Source: Sterolibacterium denitrificans (GTDB taxonomy: Bacteria > Pseudomonadota > Gammaproteobacteria > Burkholderiales > Rhodocyclaceae). Taken from it: 64,000 bases of DNA. A model generated the notes under the pieces. The model saw only the letters and a program-made list of their open reading frames with translations, was not told the origin of the DNA and did not search any database. The number at the start of each line of letters is the position of its first letter. Positions within the stretch are counted from its first letter, which is position 1. Of this stretch, positions 10,140 through 19,141 are shown in pieces. The stretch covers positions 1,937,305-2,001,304 of the forward strand of contig NZ_LT837803.1 of assembly GCF_900174485.1 (NCBI RefSeq), read 5' to 3'. Both the position numbers and the translations under genes were made by a program.

Positions 10140-11177
10140 ATGAAAATCACGACGATACGACGCTTTACTCTTGCCGCCCTGTCATTGCTTGCCGTGGCCA
10201 ACGCGCAAGCGCAGGAAGCCACCGGCGCGGGCGCCAGTTTTCCCGCGCCGCTGTACGCCAAGTGGGCGGCGGATTACTACCAGGCCACGGGCGTGAAAAT
10301 CAATTACCAGTCGATCGGCTCCAGCGCGGGCCTGCGCCAGGTCGAAGCCGGAACGGTGGACTTCGGCGCTTCCGACATGCCCCTGAAAGACGAAGAGCTG
10401 GCGCAAAGAAAGCTGGTGCAATTCCCCACCGTCATCGGTGGTGTGGTGCCCGTAGTCAATATCAAGGGCATCGAGCCCGGGCAACTCAAGCTCACCGGAC
10501 AAGTGCTGGGCGATATTTATCTGGGCAAGATCACCCGCTGGAACGATGCGGCGATCAAGGCCATCAACCCTGGACTGAACCTGCCCGATGCGGTCATCGC
10601 TCCCGTGCGCCGCGCGGACGGCTCCGGCACCAGCTTCATCCTCACCAACTACCTTTCCAAGGTCAACGTCGAGTGGAAGGCCAGGGTGGGCGAAGGCACG
10701 GCGGTGAATTGGCCCTTGGGCGCGGGCGGCAAGGGCAATGAAGGCGTGGCCGCCTTTGTCGGGCGCCTGCCGAACTCGATCGGCTATGTCGAATACGCCT
10801 ACGTCAAGCAGAACAGGCTGAACTTCGTGCAAATGCAGAATGCCGAAGGGTTCTTCGTAGCCCCCGATGATACGAGCTTCAAGGCGGCCGCCGCCCTGGT
10901 CGACTGGTCCAAAAGCTTCTACCAGATCCTGACCAATCAGCCGGGCAAAAGTGCGTGGCCTTTGACGGGCGCGACATTCATCCTGCTGCAGAAAACCCAG
11001 GACAAGCCCGAGCAGGCGGCGACGAGCCTGAAGTTTTTCGACTGGGCCTACAACACCGGCGATGCGACCGCCGCCAGGCTGGATTACGTCCCCATGCCCG
11101 AAAACGTGAAAAAGACGATTTACCAGTCCTGGCAGGAGATCAGGGACACTACCGGGAAAGGCATCAAGCTGAAATAA
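10140..11177 (+). CDS. pstS: Periplasmic phosphate-binding protein PstS
   Basis: Binds phosphate in the periplasm and delivers it to the PstCAB transporter. The 345-residue product has a signal peptide with a cleavage site after the AQA near residue 24, then the family motif GAGASFPAPLYAKW and the phosphate-loop segment RADGSGTSF. The start at 10140 is fixed by the signal peptide and an AAAGGA ribosome site; the longer open frame upstream is antisense to gltX. It is the first gene of pstSCAB-phoUBR. Confidence 0.96.
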   Translation: MKITTIRRFTLAALSLLAVANAQAQEATGAGASFPAPLYAKWAADYYQATGVKINYQSIGSSAGLRQVEAGTVDFGASDMPLKDEELAQRKLVQFPTVIGGVVPVVNIKGIEPGQLKLTGQVLGDIYLGKITRWNDAAIKAINPGLNLPDAVIAPVRRADGSGTSFILTNYLSKVNVEWKARVGEGTAVNWPLGAGGKGNEGVAAFVGRLPNSIGYVEYAYVKQNRLNFVQMQNAEGFFVAPDDTSFKAAAALVDWSKSFYQILTNQPGKSAWPLTGATFILLQKTQDKPEQAATSLKFFDWAYNTGDATAARLDYVPMPENVKKTIYQSWQEIRDTTGKGIKLK

Positions 11178-11203
11178 TCGAATCCTTTCCCTCTCCATCT
11201 CCG

Positions 11204-11239
11204 CCTGGGGAGGAAGGCATACGCTACGCCCTCCCCAGG
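11204..11239 (+). promoter_or_regulatory. Intercistronic hairpin between pstS and pstC
   Basis: A perfect 10-base inverted repeat (CCTGGGGAGG at 11204-11213, CCTCCCCAGG at 11230-11239) with a 16-base loop follows the pstS stop and is trailed by ATTTT. It may act as a partial terminator or mRNA-stabilising structure that keeps PstS output above that of the membrane subunits. The structure is seen; the role is inferred. Confidence 0.6.
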
Positions 11240-11273
11240 ATTTTCGGACCCGCTTTCATCGAAGGAACGCCGC

Positions 11274-12263
11274 GTGCCGTTGTTGCCATTTTCGCGCCCC
11301 GCCGCCTGGAATATCCCTCGCCTGCGTCTGCCTCGCGCGCTGGGGGATCGCTTGTTTGCCGGTCTGGCGCATGCGGCGGCCCTGCTGACCCTGGCCTTGC
11401 TGCTGGGCATCCTGCTCTCGCTGCTGGTGGGCGCCTGGCCTGCCATCAGCCACTATGGCCTGAGCTTCTTCGTGCGCAGCGCCTGGGATCCGGTGCAGAA
11501 CGAATATGGCGGTCTGGCCATGATCTACGGCACGCTGGCAACCTCGTTCATCGCGCTGTTGATTGCCGTGCCGGTGAGCTTCGGCATCGCCCTGTTCCTC
11601 ACCGAGCTGTCGCCCGCCTGGCTCAAGCGCCCCCTGGGCACGGCAATCGAGCTGCTGGCCGCCGTGCCCTCCATCGTTTACGGCATGTGGGGACTGATGG
11701 TGTTCGGCCCCATCCTGGCGCGCTTCGTGCAGCAGCCCCTGCAAGCGGCGTTCGACGGCGTGCCGTATCTGGCGGCCCTGGTTTCCGGCCCGCCCGTGGG
11801 CATCGGCATGCTGGCCGCGGGCATCATCCTGGCCATCATGATCATTCCGTTCATCGCCTCGGTGATGCGCGATGTGTTTGAACTCACCCCCGCCCTGCTC
11901 AAGGAATCGGCCTACGGTCTGGGCGCGACGACCTGGGAAGTGGTGTGGAAGGTGGTGCTGCCCTATACCAGGACAGGCGTGCTGGGCGGCGTGATGCTGG
12001 GGCTGGGACGCGCCCTGGGCGAAACCATGGCGGTCACTTTCGTCATCGGCAACATGAACCAGATGGATTCGCTCTCGCTGTTCGAGGCGGCCAACAGCAT
12101 CACCTCCGCCCTGGCCAATGAGTTTGCCGAAGCGGGCGAGGGCCTGCACCAGGCTTCCCTGATCTACCTCGGCCTGGTGTTGTTCTTCATCACCTTCGTG
12201 GTGCTGGCGCTCTCGAAGCTGCTGCTGGGCCGTTTGCAGCAGAACGAAGGGAAGCGCGCATGA
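11274..12263 (+). CDS. pstC: Phosphate ABC transporter permease PstC
   Basis: Inner-membrane permease of the high-affinity phosphate transporter. The 329-residue protein has six predicted membrane segments and the BPD-transport signature ([21 protein letters not shown]). The start is a GTG at 11274, preceded by GAAGGA. Its stop overlaps the pstA start by four bases (ATGA), indicating translational coupling. Confidence 0.95.
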   Translation: MPLLPFSRPAAWNIPRLRLPRALGDRLFAGLAHAAALLTLALLLGILLSLLVGAWPAISHYGLSFFVRSAWDPVQNEYGGLAMIYGTLATSFIALLIAVPVSFGIALFLTELSPAWLKRPLGTAIELLAAVPSIVYGMWGLMVFGPILARFVQQPLQAAFDGVPYLAALVSGPPVGIGMLAAGIILAIMIIPFIASVMRDVFELTPALLKESAYGLGATTWEVVWKVVLPYTRTGVLGGVMLGLGRALGETMAVTFVIGNMNQMDSLSLFEAANSITSALANEFAEAGEGLHQASLIYLGLVLFFITFVVLALSKLLLGRLQQNEGKRA

Positions 12264-13153
12264 GCGCGGCGATGGTTCCGGCTTCGCAGCGGAAAACACC
12301 AAACGCGGCCCAGCGCCAGGCGCTCTATGCCAGGCGCAAGCGCATCAACGCACTGGCCCTGACGCTCTCCCTGCTGGCCATGGCCTTCGGGATGTTCTGG
12401 CTGGTGTGGATCCTGTGGGAGACCTTGCGCCTTGGGCTGGGTGGATTGGGCCTGGGGCTGGCGCTATTCACGCAAATGACGCCGCCCCCCAATGAGGCCG
12501 GAGGTCTGGCCAACGCCCTGTTCGGCTCGGCGCTGATGGTCTCGCTGGCCACCTTGCTGGGCACGCCCATCGGCATCATGGCCGGGGTGTATCTGGCCGA
12601 ATATGCGCCGCGCGGACGTCTGGCGGGCATCACGCGCTTCGTCAATGACATCCTGCTCTCGGCACCGAGCATCGTCATCGGCCTGTTCGTCTATGCCGTG
12701 GTGGTGGCGCGATTCAAAAGTTTCTCGGGCTATGCGGGCATCCTGGCCCTGGCCCTGATCGTCATTCCCGTGGTGATACGCACCACCGAGAACATGCTGC
12801 TGCTGGTGCCGGCCAGCCTGCGCGAAGCGGCCTATGCCCTGGGCACGCCGAAGTGGAAAGTCATCAGCCGCATCACCCTCAAGGCGGCGCGGGCCGGCGT
12901 GATCACGGGGGTGCTGCTGGCCGTGGCGCGCATCGCCGGCGAGACCGCGCCGCTCCTGTTCACTTCGCTCAACAACCAGTTCTGGAGCGCGGATCTGAGC
13001 CGCCCCATGGCCAGCCTGCCGGTGACGATCTTCAAGTTCGCCATGAGTCCCTACGAAAACTGGCAGCAACTGGCCTGGGCGGCGGTTTTCCTGATCACCC
13101 TGGCGGTACTGGCCCTGAACATCCTGGCGCGCGTGCTGGCGCGGCAAAAATGA
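12260..13153 (+). CDS. pstA: Phosphate ABC transporter permease PstA
   Basis: Second permease of the Pst transporter, 297 residues, with six predicted membrane segments and the EAA-loop signature [20 protein letters not shown]. It shows the PstA pattern of an N-terminal hydrophobic helix followed by a periplasmic loop and [11 protein letters not shown]. It is coupled to pstC by a 4-base overlap, and its end touches the ribosome site of pstB. Confidence 0.95.
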   Translation: MSAAMVPASQRKTPNAAQRQALYARRKRINALALTLSLLAMAFGMFWLVWILWETLRLGLGGLGLGLALFTQMTPPPNEAGGLANALFGSALMVSLATLLGTPIGIMAGVYLAEYAPRGRLAGITRFVNDILLSAPSIVIGLFVYAVVVARFKSFSGYAGILALALIVIPVVIRTTENMLLLVPASLREAAYALGTPKWKVISRITLKAARAGVITGVLLAVARIAGETAPLLFTSLNNQFWSADLSRPMASLPVTIFKFAMSPYENWQQLAWAAVFLITLAVLALNILARVLARQK

Positions 13154-13167
13154 GGAGTCTGCGAAAC

Positions 13168-13959
13168 ATGACGGCAGCGAATGCGCATGCACACCCCGGC
13201 GCGGAACGACCCAAGCTGGCGGTGCGCGACCTGAATTTCTACTACGGCAAGTTTCACGCCCTCAAGGACATCAACCTGGACATTCCGCAGCACAAGGTGA
13301 CGGCCTTCATCGGCCCTTCCGGCTGCGGCAAGTCCACCCTGCTGCGCACCTTCAACCGCATGTTTGAGCTTTACCCCGAGCAGCGCGCCCAGGGGCAGAT
13401 CCTGCTCGATGGCGAAGACCTGCTCTCCAGCCGCCAGGACGTGGCCCTGATCCGCGCCAAGGTGGGGATGGTGTTCCAGAAGCCCACGCCTTTTCCCATG
13501 TCGATCTACGACAACATCGCCTTCGGCGTGAAGCTGTTCGAGCGACTGAACGGCAGCGACATGGACGATCGCGTGGAATGGGCGCTGAGGAAGGCGGCGC
13601 TGTGGGACGAAGTCAGGGACAAGCTGCAGCAGAACGGCGCCAGCCTCTCCGGCGGGCAGCAGCAGCGCCTGTGCATCGCGCGCGGCATCGCCATCCATCC
13701 CGAATTGCTGCTGCTCGACGAACCTTGTTCGGCGCTCGACCCCATTTCCACGGCCAAGGTCGAAGAGCTGATCGCCGAACTGAAGGCCGATCACACCATC
13801 GTCATCGTCACCCATAACATGCAGCAGGCGGCGCGCTGCAGCGATTACACGGCCTATATGTACCTGGGCAGCCTGATGGAATTCGGCGCCACGGAACAAC
13901 TGTTCTTCAAGCCGCAGCGCAAGGAAACCGAAGACTACATCACCGGCCGTTTCGGCTGA
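13168..13959 (+). CDS. pstB: Phosphate ABC transporter ATPase PstB
   Basis: ATPase that powers phosphate import. Walker A (GPSGCGKST), the signature [14 protein letters not shown] and Walker B ([13 protein letters not shown]) are all intact. An in-frame ATG at 13150 overlaps the pstA stop, but the ATG at 13168 has GAGGAG about 10 bases upstream and gives 263 residues, close to the usual 257. phoU follows after 15 bases. Confidence 0.96.
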   Translation: MTAANAHAHPGAERPKLAVRDLNFYYGKFHALKDINLDIPQHKVTAFIGPSGCGKSTLLRTFNRMFELYPEQRAQGQILLDGEDLLSSRQDVALIRAKVGMVFQKPTPFPMSIYDNIAFGVKLFERLNGSDMDDRVEWALRKAALWDEVRDKLQQNGASLSGGQQQRLCIARGIAIHPELLLLDEPCSALDPISTAKVEELIAELKADHTIVIVTHNMQQAARCSDYTAYMYLGSLMEFGATEQLFFKPQRKETEDYITGRFG

Positions 13960-13974
13960 TCGCAGGAGCACGAC

Positions 13975-14676
13975 ATGAGCGACAAGCACCTTTCTTCCCA
14001 GTTCGACAGCGAACTCAACCAGGTCTCGGCCCGCGTCATGGAACTGGGCGGGCTGGTGGAGGAGCAGATCCGCCAGGCCATCCATGCGCTCTCGCAATTC
14101 AGCACCGCCGCCGTGGAGCAGGTGCACGCGCTGGAGCGGCGCGTCAATGCCATGGAAATCGAAATCGACCACGAGCTGTCCACCATCATTGCCCGCCGCC
14201 AACCCACGGCGCGCGACCTGCGGCTGCTGATCGCCTTTTCCAAGGCCACCGCCAATCTGGAACGCATGGGCGACGAAGCCACGCGCATGGCGCGCATGGT
14301 GCGTTCCATCATCGCCAGCGGCGCGGCGCGTTCCCTGCCGTCGCGCGACTTGCGGGTGGCGGCGGAACTGGCCTCGGGCCTGCTGCGCAAGGCGCTGGAC
14401 GCCTTCGCCCGCCTCGACACCAAGGCGGCGGTGGCGATCCTGAAAGAGGACGATCTCATCGACCACGAGTTCGACGGCTTCGTGCGCAAGCTCATCACCT
14501 ACATGATGGAAGACCCACGCACCATTTCGGCCAGTCTGGATCTGCTGTTTCTGGCCAAAGCCATCGAGCGCATCGGCGACCACTCGAAAAACGTGGCCGA
14601 ACTGATCATCTACCTGGTGGAAGGCAAGGACGTACGCCACACCACCCTGGCCGAAATCGAATCCGTCGTGCGCTGA
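13975..14676 (+). CDS. phoU: Phosphate signalling protein PhoU
   Basis: Cytoplasmic helical-bundle protein that links the Pst transporter to the PhoR kinase and keeps the Pho regulon off when phosphate is plentiful. The 233-residue protein has two PhoU repeats, each with the metal-binding ERxGD pattern (NLERMGDEATRMA and KAIERIGDHSKNVAE). It sits between pstB and phoB with a short gap on each side. Confidence 0.95.
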   Translation: MSDKHLSSQFDSELNQVSARVMELGGLVEEQIRQAIHALSQFSTAAVEQVHALERRVNAMEIEIDHELSTIIARRQPTARDLRLLIAFSKATANLERMGDEATRMARMVRSIIASGAARSLPSRDLRVAAELASGLLRKALDAFARLDTKAAVAILKEDDLIDHEFDGFVRKLITYMMEDPRTISASLDLLFLAKAIERIGDHSKNVAELIIYLVEGKDVRHTTLAEIESVVR

Positions 14677-14691
14677 GCGAGGAGCGAAAGC

Positions 14692-15393
14692 ATGCGCAAA
14701 CTCCCCCGCGTGTTGATCGTCGAAGACGAGGCCGCGATTGCCGAGCTGATTGCCGTCAATCTGCGCCACAACGGCTTCGAGCCGGTATGGGTGGAAGACG
14801 GCGCGGCGGCGCAGCGCAGCATGGATGCCGTGCTGCCCGACGTGGTGCTGCTCGACTGGATGCTGCCGGGCATGAGCGGCCTGCAACTGGCACGCCGCTG
14901 GCGTGCCGACGGCCGCAGCAAGGCCGTGCCCATCCTGATGCTCACCGCCCGCGGCGACGAGCCCGACAAGGTGCAAGGCCTGGACGCGGGCGCGGACGAC
15001 TACATCACCAAACCTTTTTCGCCGCAGGAACTGCTCGCGCGCATCCGCGCCGTGCTGCGCCGCCGCGCGCCCGAGCAGGCGGGCAACAGCGTCAGCATCG
15101 GCGCGCTGGTGCTGGACGCGGGAGCGCACCGCGTCAGCTACGAGGGAGAGGAAATCAAGCTCGGCCCGACGGAATTCCGTCTGCTGCACTACCTCATGCA
15201 ACACAGCGAGCGCGTGCACAGCCGCGCCCAGTTGCTCGACAGGGTCTGGGGCGACCATGTCTTCATCGAAGAGCGCACCGTCGATGTCCATATCAAACGC
15301 CTGCGCACGGCGCTGGGCACGGCGGGCGGCCTGATCGAAACCGTGCGCGGCAGCGGCTACCGCATGAGCCGCAACGCCAAGCCCGCCGGCTGA
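14692..15393 (+). CDS. phoB: Phosphate regulon response regulator PhoB
   Basis: OmpR-family response regulator that activates phosphate-starvation genes. The receiver domain has the acidic pair at residues 11-12, the phospho-acceptor Asp55 (VVLLDWMLPG) and the Lys of TKPFSPQEL. The C-terminal winged-helix domain ends RTVDVHIKRLRTAL...GSGYR. It probably binds the Pho box upstream of pstS in this same operon. The kinase gene phoR follows after 21 bases. Confidence 0.95.
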   Translation: MRKLPRVLIVEDEAAIAELIAVNLRHNGFEPVWVEDGAAAQRSMDAVLPDVVLLDWMLPGMSGLQLARRWRADGRSKAVPILMLTARGDEPDKVQGLDAGADDYITKPFSPQELLARIRAVLRRRAPEQAGNSVSIGALVLDAGAHRVSYEGEEIKLGPTEFRLLHYLMQHSERVHSRAQLLDRVWGDHVFIEERTVDVHIKRLRTALGTAGGLIETVRGSGYRMSRNAKPAG

Positions 15394-15414
15394 ACCCGGC
15401 ACGGACGGGATTCC

Positions 15415-16923
15415 ATGGCTGGCCGCTTCATTCTTCTGCTGATCGGACAGGCGCTGGCCGTCGGCTGGGCGGCCTGGAGCGGCGACGTCTGGCCCGCCCT
15501 GGCGATCGCCTTGCTGCTGCCCTGGCCGGTTCTGCTGTGGGACGACTGGCAGGCCAGGCGCGTGCTGCGCTGGCTGCGACAGGAAGCGCAGGCCGCCGCT
15601 GTGCCGCACGCCCGGGGACGGTGGGCGGAAGTAACGGCCAGGGTGAGTCGCCTGCTGCGCGCCGGCGAACGGCGCGAAGCCGCCAGCGATGCCCGCCTGA
15701 AGGAAACCCTCTCCGCCCTGCAGGCTTCGCCGAATGGCGTGATCCTGCTCGATGCCCAGGGCCATATCGAATGGTGCAATTTCATGGCCGAGCAGCATTT
15801 CGGCCTGGAACGCGCGCGCGATACCGCCCAGGCCATCGGCAATCTGCTGCGCGCGCCGGAATTCACCGCCTACTGGGCGGCGGGCGATTTCTCGCGCGAC
15901 GTCATCCTGCCCGGGCGCGGGCACAGCCACGCCCGCCCCGTGCGCATTGCCGCTCAGATCTTTCCTTACGGCGACGGCAGGCATCTGCTGCTCTCGCGCG
16001 ACATCACCGCGCTGGAGCAAGCCGAAGCGATGCGGCGCGACTTCGTCGCCAACGTTTCGCACGAAATCCGCACCCCGCTCACCGTGCTGGTGGGTTTCGT
16101 CGAAACCCTGCAGACCCTGCCGCTGGATGAAACCGAACGCGCACGCTATCTGGCGCTGATGGCGCAGCAGGGTGCGCGCATGCAAAACCTGGTGGAGGAT
16201 CTGCTCAGTCTCTCGCGCCTGGAAGGCAGTCCGCCGCCCGGCCTGGAAGAGTGGACGCCCGCGCAACTGCTCCTGGCGCATTGCGAACAGGAAGCCCGGG
16301 CGCTGTCTGCCCGGATCCTGCCGGCGGATGCCGCGCCGCACAGCTTCCACTTCCCGGATGCGGACAGCCTGCAAGCAGCCGGCGAGCTGGCGGGCAACCG
16401 GCTGGAGCTGCAAAGCGCCCTGTCGAATCTGGTGAGCAACGCGGTGCGCTACACCCCCGCCGGCGGCAGCATCCGCGTGAGCTGGCAGCGCCAGCAGGAC
16501 GGTAGCGCCCGCTTTGCCGTGCGCGATACGGGTGTGGGTATTGCCGCCGAGCATCTGCCGCGCCTGACGGAACGTTTCTACCGCGTCGAGCGCAGCCGCT
16601 CGCGCGATACGGGCGGCACCGGGTTGGGGCTGGCCATCGTCAAGCACGTCGTGCAGCGGCATGGCGCATCGCTGCAGATCAGCAGCCAGCTCGGTCAGGG
16701 CACGGAATTCGCGGTGTTGTTTCCCGCCGCGCGCTGGCGCGCAACGGCTGACGCGACCCCCGCCGTACCGAATGCCGCCTTACCAGAACTGCAGAATGCC
16801 CCAGGTCAGCGCGAGATAGCGCAACGACTTGCCGACGGCCATGTAGTACAGGCAGGGCCAGAACGGCAGCCGCAACCAGCCGGCGACCAGGCACAGCGGA
16901 TCGCCGATCAGCGGCAGCCATGA
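15415..16923 (+). CDS. phoR: Phosphate regulon sensor kinase PhoR
   Basis: Membrane histidine kinase of the PhoBR pair. The protein has an N-terminal hydrophobic hairpin (about residues 5-45), a PAS domain (about 95-205), HisKA with the phospho-acceptor His near residue 216 (NVSHEIRTPL), and HATPase boxes N (NLVSNAVRYTP), G1 (DTGVGI) and G2 (GTGLGLAIVKH). The catalytic domain ends about residue 440. The last ~60 residues are Gln/Ala-rich and overlap, on the other strand, the 3' end of yqaA for 144 bases. Total 502 residues, longer than the usual ~430. Confidence 0.93.
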   Translation: MAGRFILLLIGQALAVGWAAWSGDVWPALAIALLLPWPVLLWDDWQARRVLRWLRQEAQAAAVPHARGRWAEVTARVSRLLRAGERREAASDARLKETLSALQASPNGVILLDAQGHIEWCNFMAEQHFGLERARDTAQAIGNLLRAPEFTAYWAAGDFSRDVILPGRGHSHARPVRIAAQIFPYGDGRHLLLSRDITALEQAEAMRRDFVANVSHEIRTPLTVLVGFVETLQTLPLDETERARYLALMAQQGARMQNLVEDLLSLSRLEGSPPPGLEEWTPAQLLLAHCEQEARALSARILPADAAPHSFHFPDADSLQAAGELAGNRLELQSALSNLVSNAVRYTPAGGSIRVSWQRQQDGSARFAVRDTGVGIAAEHLPRLTERFYRVERSRSRDTGGTGLGLAIVKHVVQRHGASLQISSQLGQGTEFAVLFPAARWRATADATPAVPNAALPELQNAPGQREIAQRLADGHVVQAGPERQPQPAGDQAQRIADQRQP

Positions 16924-17256
16924 CAGCAGACAGGCCCTGGCGCCGAAGCGACGCAACCAGCGCAACGCCCGGGCCTCGCTGGCCTGCTGCGGCCGGGGCT
17001 GGTGCAGATGTTCCAGCGTGCGCCGGGCACCCGCCCCCATCCACCAGGTGAGCGCGCCGCCCAGGGTATTGCCCAGGGTGGCCACGGCAATCGCCGGCCA
17101 GAACAAATCCGGATTCAGTTTCAGCAGCGCCAGGAGCGCGGCCTCCGAGCCCATCGGCAGCAGCGTGGCCGAAAGCAGGGCAATGACGAACAGGCTGCTC
17201 AGTCCGACACGCGGCAAGGCCAGGAAGGCCTGCAGTGGGTCGAGCCAGACATCCAT
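16780..17256 (-). CDS. YqaA-family (SNARE-associated/DedA-like) membrane protein
   Basis: A 158-residue inner-membrane protein of the YqaA group of the VTT/DedA superfamily. The conserved pieces are PMGSEAALLALL, ATLGNTLGGALTWWMG and LPLIGDPLCLVAGWLR, with about four membrane segments. Its ATG (17256) overlaps the bioD stop by one base, so it is translated with the biotin operon, although no role in biotin synthesis is known. The last 144 bases are convergent with and overlap phoR. Function within the family is poorly defined. Confidence 0.85.
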   Translation of the reverse strand: MDVWLDPLQAFLALPRVGLSSLFVIALLSATLLPMGSEAALLALLKLNPDLFWPAIAVATLGNTLGGALTWWMGAGARRTLEHLHQPRPQQASEARALRWLRRFGARACLLSWLPLIGDPLCLVAGWLRLPFWPCLYYMAVGKSLRYLALTWGILQFW

Positions 17257-17939
17257 CAGCGCGCTGGCAATCGCAGGTGACGGGCCGCCGTCTGCGCGTC
17301 GGGCCGCGCCAGATGCGGCACCACGCCCAGGAGCGGCGCCTGCAGGCGGGACTGCAGGGTGGCGAGATTCTCCTCGAAGCAAGTCATCTGCGGCTCGACG
17401 CGGTTGGCGACCCAGCCGGCCAGCGGCAGACCGCGCGCGCGGATGGCGGCCTGGGTCAGCAGCGCATGATTGAGACAGCCCAGGCGCATGCCGACGACCA
17501 GCACCACCGGCAACTGCAATTCGGCGGCGAAGTCGTCCAGGCCATAGTCCGCCGTCAATGGCACCATGAAGCCGCCGGCGCCTTCGACGATGACGGCATC
17601 CGCCTGGCTGCTCAGGCGCCGATAGGCCGCGTGCAGCACTTGCGGCTGGATCGCCACCTGCGCGTGGGCCGCCGCCAGATGCGGGGCGATGGCTTCCCTG
17701 AAGCGGTAAGGATTGATGTCCGCCACGGCGGCCTGGATGTTGCCGGCGGCCAGCAGGTTGTCCACATCGTCGTTGCGCCACTGTCCATGCTCATCCTGCG
17801 TGCCGCCGGCCGCCACCGGCTTCATGCCGACGCTGCGCCAGCCGCGCGCCGCGCACAGATGCAGCAGCGCGGCGGCGATCAGGGTCTTGCCGACATCCGT
17901 GTCGGTGCCGCTGACGAAGCAGCCGAACTGGAGCGTCAC
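17256..17939 (-). CDS. bioD: Dethiobiotin synthetase
   Basis: ATP-dependent carboxylation and ring closure of DAPA to dethiobiotin, the penultimate step of biotin synthesis. The P-loop is SGTDTDVGKT near the N-terminus and VEGAGGFMVPL is the second conserved segment. The start is a GTG at 17939 overlapping the bioF stop (GTGA). The product is 227 residues, normal for the family. Confidence 0.94.
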   Translation of the reverse strand: MTLQFGCFVSGTDTDVGKTLIAAALLHLCAARGWRSVGMKPVAAGGTQDEHGQWRNDDVDNLLAAGNIQAAVADINPYRFREAIAPHLAAAHAQVAIQPQVLHAAYRRLSSQADAVIVEGAGGFMVPLTADYGLDDFAAELQLPVVLVVGMRLGCLNHALLTQAAIRARGLPLAGWVANRVEPQMTCFEENLATLQSRLQAPLLGVVPHLARPDAQTAARHLRLPAR

Positions 17940-19141
17940 GCCTGACGCTCCAGTTCGAGCAGGACGTCGATCAAGGTCTGCACCTGCGCCACCGTGTGCG
18001 CGGCAGACAGCGTGATGCGCAGGCGCGCGCTGCCGGCCGGCACGGTCGGCGGGCGGATCGCCGGCACCCACAGGCCGGCATCGAGCAGCGCCTGGGCGAT
18101 GCGCATGGCCTCGCCGTTTTCACCGATGATCAGCGGCTGGATGGGCGTCGTGGAATCGACCAGCCGCCAGCGGCGCAGACCGGGACGCAGACCCTGGCGC
18201 AAGCGGTCGATCAAATCCTGCAGATGCGCGCGCCGCGACGCGCCCTGTTCGATCAGCTCGACGCTTCGCAGCAGCGCATGGGCCAGCAGCGGCGGCGTGC
18301 CGGTGGTGTAGATATAGGTGCGCGCCCGCTGCAGCAGCCAGGTGATGATTTCTTCGCTGGCGGCGACGAAAGCGCCCGCCACGCCCGCCGCCTTGCCCAG
18401 GGTGCCGACATAGACCAGCCGGGGGTGCCGCGCCGGGTCGATGCCGTAATGGGCCAGGCTGCCCTGCCCCCGGTCATCGCCGCCGCCCAGCACGCCGAAG
18501 CCGTGGGCGTCATCGACCAGCAAATAAGCATCGAAGCGCTCGCACAGCGCCAGCAGTTCAGGCAGCGGCGCCAGATCGCCATCCATGCTGAACACGGCAT
18601 CGGTCACCACCAGCTTGCGGCTGGCCGGACTGGCGGCCAGCAGCTCGGACAACCGCGCCAGATCCAGATGCGGGTAGATGCGCTTTTCCGCGCCCGACAA
18701 GCGGATGCCGTCGATCAAGGACGCATGGTTGAGTTCGTCGGAAAATACGGCTGCCGTGCCTTCCGTTCCTTCCATTCCCTGCACCAGGGCGGTGATCGCA
18801 CCGATATTGGCCATGTAGCCCGTGGAAAAAAACAACGCCGCTTCCATGCCGACGAACGCCGCCAAACGTTCTTCCAGCCGATGGTGGGCGGCATAGTGGC
18901 CGCTGATCAGATGCGATGCGCCCGATCCGACGCCATGAATATCCGCGCCCTGCTTCGCGGCGGCGACGAGTTGCGGATCGGCCGCCAGCCCCAGGTAGTC
19001 GTTGCTGCAAAAAGCCAGCAGCGGCCGGCCATCGACCACCACTTCCGGCCCGCAGGCGGTTTCGACGATGCGCCGCGTGCGCAGCAGGGCGCGGGCGCGC
19101 AAGTCGTCGAGCGCAGCGCTGAAATCGGAACCGCCGCTCAT
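17936..19141 (-). CDS. bioF: 8-amino-7-oxononanoate synthase
   Basis: PLP enzyme that condenses pimeloyl-ACP/CoA with alanine, the first step of the common biotin pathway. Typical segments are FCSNDYLGLA, GSGASHLISGH, DDAHGFGVLG and the Lys-containing TLGKAAGVAGAF. 401 residues. It overlaps bioA by four bases upstream and bioD by four bases downstream, a tight bioA-bioF-bioD operon. bioB, bioC and bioH are not in this window. Confidence 0.95.
   Translation of the reverse strand: MSGGSDFSAALDDLRARALLRTRRIVETACGPEVVVDGRPLLAFCSNDYLGLAADPQLVAAAKQGADIHGVGSGASHLISGHYAAHHRLEERLAAFVGMEAALFFSTGYMANIGAITALVQGMEGTEGTAAVFSDELNHASLIDGIRLSGAEKRIYPHLDLARLSELLAASPASRKLVVTDAVFSMDGDLAPLPELLALCERFDAYLLVDDAHGFGVLGGGDDRGQGSLAHYGIDPARHPRLVYVGTLGKAAGVAGAFVAASEEIITWLLQRARTYIYTTGTPPLLAHALLRSVELIEQGASRRAHLQDLIDRLRQGLRPGLRRWRLVDSTTPIQPLIIGENGEAMRIAQALLDAGLWVPAIRPPTVPAGSARLRITLSAAHTVAQVQTLIDVLLELERQA

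Noticed and set aside
13051-16662. A 1203-codon open frame on the minus strand
   Set aside because: It is antisense to pstB, phoU, phoB and phoR, all with clear motifs; long antisense frames are common in high-GC DNA and this one has no recognisable domain.
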